A stretch of 64,000 nt of DNA from Zafaria ginkgonis (GCF_039540195.1 NZ_BAABEO010000011.1:62001-126000), one strand, 5' to 3'. Positions 15,492 through 23,574 are shown, counted from the stretch's first letter. Notes: a model not told the origin generated them from the sequence alone. Translations and numbers: made by a program.

Positions 15492-16361
15492 ATGAGCACA
15501 GAGGATTTTTCCGCCAACCCACGCAGGGATCCCGTAGATCCCACCAACCCCCTCAACAGGCCGCCAACGGACGTCCCGCCCACCGGTGTTCCACCGGCCA
15601 CCGGATGGGACACGGAAGGCAGCGCGGCCGGAGAGCCGTACCCCGGAGGGACCACGGCAGGCGCAACCTCCACGACTTCGGAGCAGGAGACGGGCAAGGT
15701 GGCCGCCGGGAAGGAAGCCGCCCAACACGTCGGCGAAACGGCCTCCGAGGAGGCGCGAAAGGTCGCGGGCGAGGCTAAGACCCAGGCGAAATCCTTGCTC
15801 TCCGATCTCCAGACGGACCTGCGCGACCAAGCCGGGAAGCAGCAGGAAAAGATTGCCGGGAACCTTCGCTCCATGAGCGAAGAATTCAACACGATGCTCG
15901 GCGCCTCCTCGGGTGGCCAGGGGTCCGACCTGGTCCAAATGGCCGGCCAGCGGGTCGACCAGGTCGCCTCATGGCTCGAGAACCGGGATCCGGGGACGAT
16001 GCTCGACGAAGTGCGGCGGTTCGCCCGGCGGCGCCCGGGAGCCTTCCTGGCCATAGCCGCCGGAGCCGGCCTGGTGGCCGGGCGGCTGGCCCGCAACCTG
16101 GCCGCGGAGGCGGGAAGCGAATCCTCGCAACGCCCCAGCCACCTTGCCCCCGGCCCCGTGCGGCCCTCGGCTGCCCCCTCCGCGTGGCCCGCCGACACCA
16201 CCCCCTCGGGGGCCGTGGGGACGAGTCCCGCCGGCGGCGCCGGGCTGACTCCCCCAGGTTCGGTGGGGACGACCCTTCCCGGATCCGTGGGGATTGATGA
16301 GGGATCAAGCGTCCGCCCGCCCGCGAATCCCGCCGCGGGAAGCACGGAGACCTATCCATGA
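15492..16361 (+). CDS. Hypothetical protein with coiled, apolipoprotein-like helix and membrane segment
   Basis: A 289-residue protein with no named family that I recognise. Residues 1-60 are proline-rich and disordered. Residues 60-130 form long charged/alanine helices ('KVAAGKEAAQHVGETASEEA', 'RKVAGEAKTQAKSLL') like late-embryogenesis-abundant or CsbD-like stress proteins. A short hydrophobic stretch at about 182-200 ('PGAFLAIAAGAGLVAGRLA') follows. The tail is Pro/Gly/Thr-rich with repeated 'GSVGT' elements. Its stop overlaps the start of the holin-like gene by ATGA, so it is the first gene of a tightly coupled operon. A membrane-stress role fits the company; not proven. Confidence 0.75.
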   Translation: MSTEDFSANPRRDPVDPTNPLNRPPTDVPPTGVPPATGWDTEGSAAGEPYPGGTTAGATSTTSEQETGKVAAGKEAAQHVGETASEEARKVAGEAKTQAKSLLSDLQTDLRDQAGKQQEKIAGNLRSMSEEFNTMLGASSGGQGSDLVQMAGQRVDQVASWLENRDPGTMLDEVRRFARRRPGAFLAIAAGAGLVAGRLARNLAAEAGSESSQRPSHLAPGPVRPSAAPSAWPADTTPSGAVGTSPAGGAGLTPPGSVGTTLPGSVGIDEGSSVRPPANPAAGSTETYP

Positions 16362-16798
16362 GCGACTACCGTGAGTCACCCGGGTTCCCGGCCCCGGACG
16401 ACCCGGGAGCGCGTGCCGCCGACAATTCCTTGGGAGACCTGTTCCGGGAGCTGACAGAGGACGTGTCCACGCTGATGCGGCAGGAAGTCCAGCTGGCCAA
16501 GGCGGAAATCCAGCAGTCGGCGAAAACCGCAGGCAAAGGCGTGGGACTGTTGGCCGGAGCGGGGGTGGCCGGGCATTTCGCCCTCGGCTTCCTCTCGCTG
16601 GCCATCGCCGTGGCGCTGTCCGTATGGATCGGCCTGGGCTGGGCATCCCTGATCGTGGCGGTCATCTGGGCCATCATTGGCGCAGTGCTGGCCTCGCGTG
16701 GCAAGAAGCAACTCGAATCCGTGCGGGGCATGCCCCAGACCGCGGCGACGGTCAAGGAGATCCCGCCCACCCTGAAACCCGGTGAGGAGACACCATGA
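16358..16798 (+). CDS. Phage-holin-3_6-like (DUF1469/YqjE-type) membrane protein
   Basis: A 146-residue protein. Residues 25-60 are helical ('LFRELTEDVSTLMRQEVQLA', 'KAEIQQSAKTAGKG'). Two transmembrane hairpin helices follow at about 62-90 and 93-115, then a short tail. This is the layout of the putative actinobacterial holin superfamily III (PF07332), a chromosomal stress-associated family, not a lysis gene. It overlaps both neighbours by ATGA, a strict three-gene translational chain. Confidence 0.85.
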   Translation: MSDYRESPGFPAPDDPGARAADNSLGDLFRELTEDVSTLMRQEVQLAKAEIQQSAKTAGKGVGLLAGAGVAGHFALGFLSLAIAVALSVWIGLGWASLIVAVIWAIIGAVLASRGKKQLESVRGMPQTAATVKEIPPTLKPGEETP

Positions 16799-17379
16799 GC
16801 CAGACACCAGAAGAAATCCGGGCAGACATCGAGCGCACCCGTCGCGAGGTGGGCGGGGACGTGGACGCCTTGGCCCAGAAGGTCAGCCCCTCGGCCGCCG
16901 TGGACCGCCAAAAGACGCGGGTCCGGCACGGACTCCACCGTTTCCGCGAGAACATCATGGGGGCCGCCGACGACGTCGGGACCTCTGTGGGCGACACGGC
17001 CCACGACGTCGCCCACCGGGCCGGCGAAACGGTCAGGGAAGCCCCGCAGCAGGCGGCCCGGGCCACCCGCGGCAATCCGCTCGCGGCGGGCCTGATTGCC
17101 TTCGGCGTCGGGGCAATCGTCTCCTCCCTGATCCCGCCGACCGCGAAGGAAAGGGAGGCGGCTACGCTCCTGAAGGAGAAGGTCGAACCCGTGACCGAGG
17201 AAGTCAAGGCGGCGGTTTCCGAAGTCGCCCATGACCTTCAGGAACCGGCCCAGGAGGCTGCCGCCGCCGTCAAGGAGTCGGCAACCGAATCCTTCGAAAC
17301 CGTGCGCGGCGAGGCTCAAAGCGGAGTCGACTCCGTGAAGGAGGGCGGAACGCCGCCGCGCAGGGACGAAGTGCTGTAA
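16795..17379 (+). CDS. DUF3618-domain protein with long amphipathic helices
   Basis: A 194-residue protein starting with the DUF3618 signature ('PEEIRADIERTRREVGGDVD', 'ALAQKVSPSA'). A single hydrophobic segment lies at about 92-112 ('NPLAAGLIAFGVGAIVSSLI'). After it come long Glu/Lys/Ala helices ('LKEKVEPVTEEVKAAVSEVA') that resemble stress-protective proteins. Its start overlaps the holin-like gene by ATGA. In actinobacteria this pair is conserved as a unit of unknown function. Confidence 0.85.
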   Translation: MSQTPEEIRADIERTRREVGGDVDALAQKVSPSAAVDRQKTRVRHGLHRFRENIMGAADDVGTSVGDTAHDVAHRAGETVREAPQQAARATRGNPLAAGLIAFGVGAIVSSLIPPTAKEREAATLLKEKVEPVTEEVKAAVSEVAHDLQEPAQEAAAAVKESATESFETVRGEAQSGVDSVKEGGTPPRRDEVL

Positions 17380-17429
17380 CCGAATCCTCTTCCGGGCCCT
17401 GGCGCCCGGGCGTGGAAGACCGGTGACCG

Positions 17430-17494
17430 CCAGCGAAGCCCCACCGCCGGACGGACGGACCAGTGCCGCCCGTTCCGCAGTGGGGCTTCGCTGG
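17430..17494 (+). repeat. 15-bp perfect inverted repeat with 35-base spacer
   Basis: 17430-17444 is exactly complementary to 17480-17494. It sits between the DUF3618 gene and the Rho-N protein gene, 50 bases after the operon stop. It could be a terminator with a large loop or a protein-binding element. The rest of the 225-base gap is unremarkable. Confidence 0.55.
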
Positions 17495-17604
17495 CGACGG
17501 GGACCGGAGGACAGCGGTGCAGGGAAGACGGAAACGTACGGAAGACGGGACAGGTGAGTTACGGCGCGTGGAAAGAAGCCGCGCGGAATGCAGGAGGCAT
17601 CGGG

Positions 17605-17889
17605 ATGGCCCCAAACAGGAATTCAACCCAGAACAGGAATCCACGGATCAAGGACGAGGAGCTCTACCAGAAGCTCTTGGACGAGGGAAACTCGGCCCGC
17701 AAGGCTGCGCGGATCGCCAATGCGGCCGCCCGCTACGGACGCTCCGCAGTGGGCGAGCGGGGCGGAGAAGCCGGCAGCTACGAGGACTGGACCGTCGATG
17801 AGCTGAAGGGCCGGGCCCGGGAAATCGGACTCAAGGGCTACTCGAAGCTCCGCAAGGCCGAACTGATCGATGCCCTGCGGAATTCGTAG
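17605..17889 (+). CDS. DUF7218/Rho-N-like small protein
   Basis: A 94-residue protein. The N-terminal half ('RIKDEELYQKLLDEGNSARK' then 'AARIANAAA') is the DUF7218-like segment. The C-terminal half ('YEDWTVDELKGRAREIGL' then 'GYSKLRKAELIDALR') is the Rho termination factor N-terminal / SAP-like helix-extended-loop-helix, which binds nucleic acids. ATG 17605 has AGGAGG seven bases upstream; the longer frame from 17554 lacks this. Proteins of this kind often accompany stress genes in actinobacteria; a nucleic-acid role is likely but undefined. Confidence 0.85.
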   Translation: MAPNRNSTQNRNPRIKDEELYQKLLDEGNSARKAARIANAAARYGRSAVGERGGEAGSYEDWTVDELKGRAREIGLKGYSKLRKAELIDALRNS

Positions 17890-17940
17890 CGCGCGGCGGA
17901 AGCGGCGTTGGAAATGGCACCAACCGTAGGAAGGGAACCA

Positions 17941-18471
17941 ATGGACATGCACCCCACCGGCAGGATCGGCCGGCAGCCCCACCCCGCGGCCTGGGGACGC
18001 GAAGCCTGGAGTACCCCCCGGCTGGTCGACCCCAGCGTTCCCCCGCAACCCGGCCCGATAGGCCCTCCCCAACCCGGGCCCACTCCCCCGGTACCGGACC
18101 CCAGCGTCCCCCCGCTGCCGGACCCCAGCGCTCCCCCGCAGCCCGGTCCCACTCCTCCCCGCGATCCCAGCGTCCCCCCGCAGCCCGATCCCACCACGCC
18201 TCCGCCACCGGAGCCCACTCCGCCCTCGCGGCCCGACCCGACCGCTCCCCCGGAACCTGGCCCCGCTCCACCCTCGCGGCCCGATCCCTCCACACCCCCG
18301 CAGCCGGAGCCCACTCCTGCCCCGGAGCCACCGTTCCCAATGCCGGATCCGCTGGACCCCTACCGCCGGCCCGGCACCACAACGCCTCTGCCCAGGGATC
18401 CCGAGGAGCCCTCCAAGCCGGACCAGCCCGGGAGCCGCTTGCTCACGGCGCGGAGCGCCACAGTCCGTTAG
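17941..18471 (+). CDS. Proline-rich repetitive protein of unknown function
   Basis: A 176-residue sequence, about 40 percent proline in its centre, made of degenerate units such as 'DPSVPPQPGP', 'PPEPTPP' and 'SRPDP'. It has no hydrophobic signal, no membrane segment and no recognised domain. AGGAAGGG precedes the ATG at 17941. The C-terminus is 'GSRLLTARSATVR'. It follows the Rho-N gene by about 50 bases and converges with the topoisomerase gene, with only 4 bases between the stops. Without a secretion signal a cell-wall role is doubtful. Because long frames are common in GC-rich repetitive DNA, it may not be translated; the ribosome site is the main support. Confidence 0.5.
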   Translation: MDMHPTGRIGRQPHPAAWGREAWSTPRLVDPSVPPQPGPIGPPQPGPTPPVPDPSVPPLPDPSAPPQPGPTPPRDPSVPPQPDPTTPPPPEPTPPSRPDPTAPPEPGPAPPSRPDPSTPPQPEPTPAPEPPFPMPDPLDPYRRPGTTTPLPRDPEEPSKPDQPGSRLLTARSATVR

Positions 18472-18475
18472 CTAC

Positions 18476-19435
18476 TTAGTCCAATAGCTGCAGGACTGCA
18501 CGGTCCGGCTGAAGGGCGCGGTCGGCGACCCGCCCCTGCTCGAACAGTTCGATAACGCGGGGGTCGATGTAGGCCGAACGGGCCACCGCCGGTGTGTTGT
18601 GCAGGCGTTCCGCCGTCGCCCGCACCGCGGCCGTCACGGCGGCCGCCAGATCGGTGCCCTTCTGCGATGCCTCGGACAAGGTCAGGGCCGCGGTGACCGT
18701 CCCCTGCCAGGTGCGGAAATCCTTGGCGGTGAACCCCTGCCCAGCCGCCTGCGCAATGTAGGCGTTCACCTCTCCCGGCGTCGGCGCCTGCCACCGGATC
18801 CTCCTGCCTCCCCGCACCGGCCGGCACAAGGCCGGGGCGGTGGCGGGGCGTCGGGGCAACGAAGCCAGGTATGACGCCAGGAGCGGGTCCCGCAACCGGA
18901 TTTCCCAGCGCTGGCCCGACTTGCCCGGAAAATCGAGCAGCACTTCGTCTTCCTCGACCCGCACGTGGCGGCGCCGCAGCGTGGTTGCTCCGAAGGATCC
19001 GTTCTTCCGCGCGTAGTCTTCGGCCCCCACCCGCAGGCCGGCCTGGTCGATCAAACGCACTGCCGCGGCCACCGCGCGCCGGGGGGACGAGTCGCTGCCC
19101 AGGTCCCGGGTCACTGCCCGGCGCAGCTGCGGCAGCCTCTCGGCAAAGGCCTGAGCACGGGCAAATTTCTCCACGTCACGGGCTTCGCGCCACAGCGGAT
19201 GGTAGATGTACTGCGTCCTGCCGGCCGCGTCCTCGCCCGTGGCCTGCACATGGGCCCCGGGCGAGGAGGCGATCCACACCTGCTCCCACGCCGGTGGAAT
19301 GGCCAGCAGGTCGATCCGCCGCAGCGTCGCGGCAGCCCGGATCAGCCGGCCGGTGGACGTCCGGTATTCGAATCCGTCCTTGCCGCTGTCCCTCCGGATG
19401 CCTCCGCGGCCCGGTTTCACCTGCACAATGTCCAT
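18476..19435 (-). CDS. DNA topoisomerase IB (poxvirus-like)
   Basis: A 319-residue type IB topoisomerase that relaxes supercoils through a 3'-phosphotyrosine intermediate. The N-terminal domain shows 'FEYRTSTGRLI' and 'IPPAWEQVWI', then 'GRTQYIYHPLWR'. The catalytic domain has 'RVGAEDYARKNGSFGATTLR' (first Arg), 'FRTWQGTVTAAL' and 'NTPAVARSAYIDPRV', in which Y is the nucleophile. Usual length. I start at ATG 19435 (GAGGGG upstream); the frame to 19501 adds only Arg/Gly-rich residues. Such small enzymes are common in Arthrobacter-like genomes and are often linked to stress genes, as here. Confidence 0.9.
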   Translation of the reverse strand: MDIVQVKPGRGGIRRDSGKDGFEYRTSTGRLIRAAATLRRIDLLAIPPAWEQVWIASSPGAHVQATGEDAAGRTQYIYHPLWREARDVEKFARAQAFAERLPQLRRAVTRDLGSDSSPRRAVAAAVRLIDQAGLRVGAEDYARKNGSFGATTLRRRHVRVEEDEVLLDFPGKSGQRWEIRLRDPLLASYLASLPRRPATAPALCRPVRGGRRIRWQAPTPGEVNAYIAQAAGQGFTAKDFRTWQGTVTAALTLSEASQKGTDLAAAVTAAVRATAERLHNTPAVARSAYIDPRVIELFEQGRVADRALQPDRAVLQLLD

Positions 19436-19757
19436 ACGCCCCTCGCTGAATCCCCGCCCCCTCCGGTGGGGAAGGCCGGATCCCGACCGCCCCTTAGTCA
19501 ACCAGCCTCCGACGGCGGGTTCCAGCCTTTCGGGGACCGGCCGGCTACGCCTGGCCTGGCGTCCGGTGCCCGCGGTGGCTCCGCCTCACCTCCCCTTGAA
19601 AGGTGCGGGACCTCGTGGTTGGCTTCACGAAACACGGCAATCCACGACGGAGCGGGGTACGCGCCGCCGAATCCGCGGAGCGGCCCGCCAGCCCAACCGG
19701 CCTGCCCATCCACCACCTGGGGGCGGCCAGGGTTCCAGGAACTTGGAGGAAGCACCC
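19436..19757. other. Divergent promoter region, no gene seen
   Basis: This 322-base gap separates the divergent topoisomerase and stress SDR genes. It must hold both promoters, but I can name no reliable -35/-10 pair or operator. Open frames across it lack family similarity. Confidence 0.4.
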
Positions 19758-20708
19758 ATGAGCAACTCCCCGAACAGCGGCAGCGGCGAGACCCAACCGC
19801 AGGGCTCCGCGTCGGAAAAGGACCAGCTGTCCCTCGACGACCCCACCACCCGCCATCCGAAGATCAGCCCGCCGAAACAGGACCAGCCCGAACCGGGCCT
19901 TGATGCCCGGCTCGAACCGCACGCCGACCACGGCGAGGAGTCCTACACTGGCACCGGGCGGCTGAAGGGGCGCAAGGCCTTGGTCACCGGCGGCGATTCA
20001 GGCATCGGCGCGGCCGTGGCCATCGCCTTCGCCAAGGAGGGCGCCGATGTCGCCATTGCCTACCTTCCGGCCGAGGAAGAGGATGCCAGGGACGTGGCCG
20101 CCACCATTGAAGCGGCGGGTCGGACGGCGATCACCCTGCCCGGGGATCTGACGGATCCCGAGTACCGTCGTCAGCTGGCTCACGACGCGGCGGAGGCCCT
20201 GGGCGGGCTGGACATCCTGGTCAACAACGCCGGCAAGCAGCTGAGCGTCGATCGGTTCGAGGACCTCGACGACGATCAGGTGCGCACCACGTTCGAGGTG
20301 AACATCCTGGCGATGTTCACCATCACGCGCGAGGCACTGGCCCACCTGCCCGCCGGCGCCAGCATCATCAACACGACGTCCATCCAGGCCTACGACCCGT
20401 CGCCGAACCTGCTCGACTATGCCTCGACCAAGGCCGCCATCAACAACTTCACCAAGGGGCTGGCGGTACAGCTGGCTCCCCGCGGGATCCGCGTGAACGC
20501 CGTGGCGCCGGGCCCCATCTGGACGCCCCTGCAGGTCTCCGATGGCCAGCCGAAGGAGAAGCTGCCCAAGTTCGGCCACAACACCGCGCTGGGCCGCGCC
20601 GGACAGCCGGTGGAACTGGCCCCCGCCTACGTTTTCCTCGCCTCCCCGGAATCCAGCTACGTCGTGGGCGAAACCCTCAATGTCAATGGCGGTAAGGCCT
20701 CGCCGTGA
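19758..20708 (+). CDS. General-stress SDR oxidoreductase (YhdF/YhxC-type)
   Basis: A 316-residue extended SDR. Residues 1-60 are a hydrophilic leader ('KDQLSLDDPTTRHPKI' and 'KQDQPEPGLDARLEPHADHG') typical of the Bacillus YhdF/YdaD/YhxC stress dehydrogenases. The cofactor motif 'TGGDSGIGAAVA' follows near 77, then 'NNAGKQ', the serine in 'NTTSIQAY', and 'YASTKAA' (YxxxK). ATG 19758 has GGAGGA upstream. Its TGA overlaps the GTG of the next lipoprotein gene, linking it to the damaged metal-transport operon. Substrate unknown. Confidence 0.88.
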   Translation: MSNSPNSGSGETQPQGSASEKDQLSLDDPTTRHPKISPPKQDQPEPGLDARLEPHADHGEESYTGTGRLKGRKALVTGGDSGIGAAVAIAFAKEGADVAIAYLPAEEEDARDVAATIEAAGRTAITLPGDLTDPEYRRQLAHDAAEALGGLDILVNNAGKQLSVDRFEDLDDDQVRTTFEVNILAMFTITREALAHLPAGASIINTTSIQAYDPSPNLLDYASTKAAINNFTKGLAVQLAPRGIRVNAVAPGPIWTPLQVSDGQPKEKLPKFGHNTALGRAGQPVELAPAYVFLASPESSYVVGETLNVNGGKASP

Positions 20709-21247
20709 CCAGGACCGCCGGTCCCCGCGGGTCCCCGGCGGTGCGCAGGCCGTGGCGGGTGGCGATGAGCCTGGTGCTCGCCGGTCCCCTGCTGGCGGGC
20801 TGCCTCACGTCCCAGGGCGGCATCACCGCCTCCCTTGGGCACTCCCTTGAGGACGCGGCCTCGGACCTGTCCTCCGCGGAACTGGGACTGCGCCAGTACC
20901 TCGCCGCCTGAACGCTGCGGACCGCGGTGGACACGCTGGTCTCCGACAGCATGGACCAAGCGACGGAGGCCTCCGCCGGGATCGCCACGGCTTCCCCCGA
21001 CACACCGGGGGAGGCTGCCGACCAAGCGCGGGCGCTGGACCTCATTGACGATGCGGTACTGGCCCTGGCGGCCACCCGGGCCTACCTCGAGGGCAGCTTC
21101 GATCCAGCCCTGCTCGACGGCGGCGAGGGCTCCACCGGGGAACCCGGACCGGCCATCGCTGACCTCTTGGCCGAGCAGGCCGCCGAGCTGGCCGCCCAGG
21201 CCGCCCAGGCCGCCCAGGCCGCCCAGGCCGCCGAATGGTCCCCGTGA
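20705..21247 (+). pseudogene. Lipoprotein gene split by an in-frame TGA
   Basis: The GTG at 20705 overlaps the previous stop (GTGA). The product begins with a basic segment, a hydrophobic stretch and the lipobox LLAGC, so it is an exported lipoprotein. After 68 residues ('LRQYLAA') a TGA at 20909-20911 stops translation. The same frame then continues for over 100 residues ('VDTLVSDSMDQATEAS' to 'AAQAAEWSP') and ends at 21247 exactly where the transporter gene begins (GTGA). Continuity of frame, composition and coupling indicates one ancestral gene with a nonsense change, for example CGA to TGA. No relative of known function is recognised. Confidence 0.7.
21191..21232 (+). repeat. Tandem 9-bp repeat GCCGCCCAG, about 4.7 copies
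   Basis: Exact copies start at 21191, 21200, 21209 and 21218, followed by a partial copy. They encode an Ala-Ala-Gln tail at the end of the broken lipoprotein frame. The unit is a multiple of three, so slippage changes length without changing the frame. Confidence 0.9.
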
Positions 21248-22364
21248 ATCGTCTGCTGGGCGTAGCCCTCGGCATCCTCACGGCGATCGGCGGCTTCGTC
21301 GACATCGGCGACCTGGTCACGAACGCCGTCGTCGGAGCCCGGTTCGGGCTCGGGCTGGCCTGGGTGGTGGTCGGCGTCGTCGGGATCTGCGCCTACGCCC
21401 ACATGGCCGGGAAGGTGGCCGCCGTCAGCGGCCGGGCCACGTTCGAAATCATCCGCGAATGCCTCGGCGCCCGCACCGCGGCAACCAACCTGGCGGCGTC
21501 CTTCCTGATCAACCTGATGACCGTCGCTGCGGAGGTCGGCGGCATCGCCTTGGTCCTGCAGCTGGCCTCCGGAATCCACTACCTCGCGTGGATCCCCGTG
21601 GCCGCTTTCCTGGTGTGGCTGGTCATCTGGCGAGTGCGGCGCTGTCCCCCATCGTTCCGGAGGGGGAAAGCACGTGGACGTACTGGTACTACGCGGTGGC
21701 CCTGTTCGGGGCGGCCATGACCCCCTACGAGGTCTTCTTCTTCTCCTCCGGCGCCGTCGAGGAAAAGTGGTCACCGAAGGACGTCGTCCAATCGCGGATC
21801 AACGTGCTCGCGGGCTTTCCCCTCGGCGGCCTGCTCTCCCGTTCCATCGCCGCCTGCGCCGCCGTCGTGCTGCTGCCGCGGCAGATCGGCGTCGAACCGC
21901 TGTCCCAGGTGGTCCTGCCGGTGGCCGAAGCCGCCGGACGCATCGGGCTGGTGGTCGTCCTGGTGGGCATCCTCGCGGCCACCTTCGGCGCGGCGCTGGA
22001 AACCACGTTGTCCAGCGGCTACACCCTGGCCCAATACTTCGGCTGGTCCTGGGGCAAGTACCGCCGCCCCGTGGACGCCGCGCGCTTCCACGTCGCGATG
22101 GTCGCGACCCTGCTGGCCGGTCTCGGCATCCTCGCCACCGGCGTCGACCCGGTACTGGTGACGGAGCTGTCCGTGGTCTTCTCCGCCGTCGCCCTGCCGC
22201 TGACCTACATCCCCATCCTTGTTGTGGCCAACGACCCCGAGTACATGGGCGCAGCCGTCAACGGGCGCTTCCTCAACGCCCTTGGAACCTTCTACCTGGG
22301 GGTGATCCTGCTGGCCGCCTTCGCTGCCATCCCATTCATGATCGTCACGGGGGCCGGGGCATGA
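21244..22364 (+). pseudogene. NRAMP-related divalent-metal transporter, disrupted by internal deletion and frameshift
   Basis: The 5' part (from GTG 21244) encodes NRAMP-like helices ('ILTAIGGFVDIGDLVTNAVV', 'ATFEIIRECLGA', 'AWIPVAAFLVWLVIWRV'). The 3' part, in another frame ending at 22364, encodes 'LSPIVPEGEST', 'ALFGAAMTPYEVFFFSSGAV', 'AATFGAALETTLSSGYTLAQ' and 'DPEYMGAAVNGRFLNALGTF'. The frames meet near 21633-21645. From memory of the family about 40 or more residues (roughly one helix) are missing there, so this is a deletion and not just an indel. Helix 1 has D-I-G-D in place of the canonical DPGN metal site, as in NRAMP-related subfamilies. Not functional as it stands. Confidence 0.8.
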
Positions 22365-22786
22365 GCCGGCCCCGCCCGTCCCTGCCCGCCGCGCCCCTGC
22401 CCACCGCCCCACGGCCGGCCGGCGCAGCCCTGGACGCCACGCTGCACCTCCTTGACCGCCAGATCCTCGACACCGAGGGGGTCCCGGTGTGCACGGTGGA
22501 CGATCTGTGGATCGACCTGCCCGGCGACGGCCGGCCGATTCCGCCGGGGTCAGCACCGCCGGCGGTTACCGACCTGCTCGCCGGGCCGGTCCTCGCCACG
22601 CGCCTGTTCGGGGGGCACCCCCCAACCGATCGGCTGGAACGGATCCCGTGGACAGACCTCGGCGAGGTCGGCACCGTGCTGCGGCTGCGCACCCGCGGAG
22701 CCGGACTTTCGGTGCGGTGGGTGGAGCACTGGCTGCGGGACCACGTGATCGCCCGGATCCCGGGAGGGCGCCATGCTCCTGACTGA
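22361..22786 (+). CDS. PRC-barrel-like protein downstream of the NRAMP pseudogene
   Basis: A 141-residue soluble protein whose ATG overlaps the transporter stop (ATGA). 'HLLDRQILDTEGVPVCTVDD' resembles the PRC-barrel beta-strand pattern seen in ribosome-maturation and photosynthetic proteins. The second half carries 'PVLATRLFGG', 'LERIPWTDLGEV' and 'WLRDHVIARIPGGRHAPD'. In Arthrobacter-like genomes I recall this protein next to an NRAMP-like gene and a second PRC-type gene. The frame is intact, but its operon partners are broken, so it may be on the way to loss. Function unknown. Confidence 0.65.
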   Translation: MSRPRPSLPAAPLPTAPRPAGAALDATLHLLDRQILDTEGVPVCTVDDLWIDLPGDGRPIPPGSAPPAVTDLLAGPVLATRLFGGHPPTDRLERIPWTDLGEVGTVLRLRTRGAGLSVRWVEHWLRDHVIARIPGGRHAPD

Positions 22787-22978
22787 GATACTGGGCCGGC
22801 CGGTCCACGCGCACGACGGCCCCAAGCTGGGTTTGGTCGCGGACGTGCGGGTCGCGCTGACCGGGCCCGGGGAAGCTTCCTGGTGCTCTGGCCGGACGTG
22901 GAGAGCGTGGGGCCGGAGGTGGTGCTGCGGCAGGACGCCCGCCGGTACGATCCGCGGCTTCCGGGCCGCGGCCCCTGA
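22773..22978 (+). pseudogene. Second PRC-barrel-like gene, truncated by deletion/frameshift
   Basis: It starts at ATG 22773 inside the previous gene ('LLTEILGRPVHAHDGPKLGL', then 'VADVRVALTGPG'), a PRC-barrel-like beginning. Near 22870 the frame is lost. The expected ending appears in another frame ('FLVLWPDVESVGPEVVLRQD' and 'ARRYDPRLPGRGP') and stops with TGA at 22976-22978. The middle of the protein is missing, so this is a deletion out of frame, the third lesion in this operon. Confidence 0.65.
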
Positions 22979-23124
22979 TCGGCACGGTTCCCCACCCCAA
23001 ATGTTGTGCCCGCGAGCCCTTGAGGTCGGGTATCGGGAGGTCTAGCGTCAAAGACACCAGATGCGCATCCACGCGGGCGCTTGTGTGCCCGCACAACCCG
23101 CTAGTCCAAGGAGATGATCTGGAA

Positions 23125-23544
23125 ATGTCCACGGTACGGGAAATCATGACCGGGCACGCCGAATGTATCGGGGAGAACGAAACCCTCGAGGCGGCCGCCC
23201 GCAAGATGGTCCAGCTGGATGTGGGCTCGCTGCCCATCTGCGGCCAGGACCAGAGGCTCAAGGGGATGCTGACCGACCGCGACATCGTGGCGAAGTGCGT
23301 GGCCCTTGGCAACGATCCGCGCGACACCCTGGCTAGGGACCTGGCCCAGGGCAAGCCCGTGGTGGTGGGCCCCGACGACTCGGTCGACAAGGCTATCGCT
23401 CTCATGGAGGAGCACATGATCCGCCGGCTGCCGGTGGTCGAAGAGCACCGGCTGGTCGGCTTCCTCAGCCAGGCCGACATCGCCCTCTGCTACACGAAGG
23501 ACAAGGTCGGCGAGCTGGTGGAGATCATCTCGCACCACCGCTGA
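23125..23544 (+). CDS. Tandem CBS-domain protein
   Basis: A 139-residue protein formed of two CBS motifs (about residues 5-60 and 70-130). They show 'VREIMTGHAECIGENETLEA', 'GMLTDRDIVAKCVA' and 'MEEHMIRRLPVVEEHRLVGF'. Bateman pairs bind adenosine nucleotides and act as energy sensors. Single-module proteins of this kind are usually stress- or dormancy-related in actinobacteria. It follows the decayed transporter operon after about 150 bases, which contain only small hairpins. Confidence 0.88.
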   Translation: MSTVREIMTGHAECIGENETLEAAARKMVQLDVGSLPICGQDQRLKGMLTDRDIVAKCVALGNDPRDTLARDLAQGKPVVVGPDDSVDKAIALMEEHMIRRLPVVEEHRLVGFLSQADIALCYTKDKVGELVEIISHHR

Positions 23545-23574
23545 CGCTTCGCGACTCGGCCTTCACGGCGGCGT

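Noticed and set aside
16358..16798. Prophage remnant suggested by a 'phage holin' protein
   Set aside because: The family is chromosomal in actinobacteria, and no phage gene, integrase or attachment site is nearby.
22566..23480. Minus-strand open frame across the CBS and PRC-type genes
   Set aside because: It is antisense to the CBS-domain gene, whose protein is clearly recognisable.
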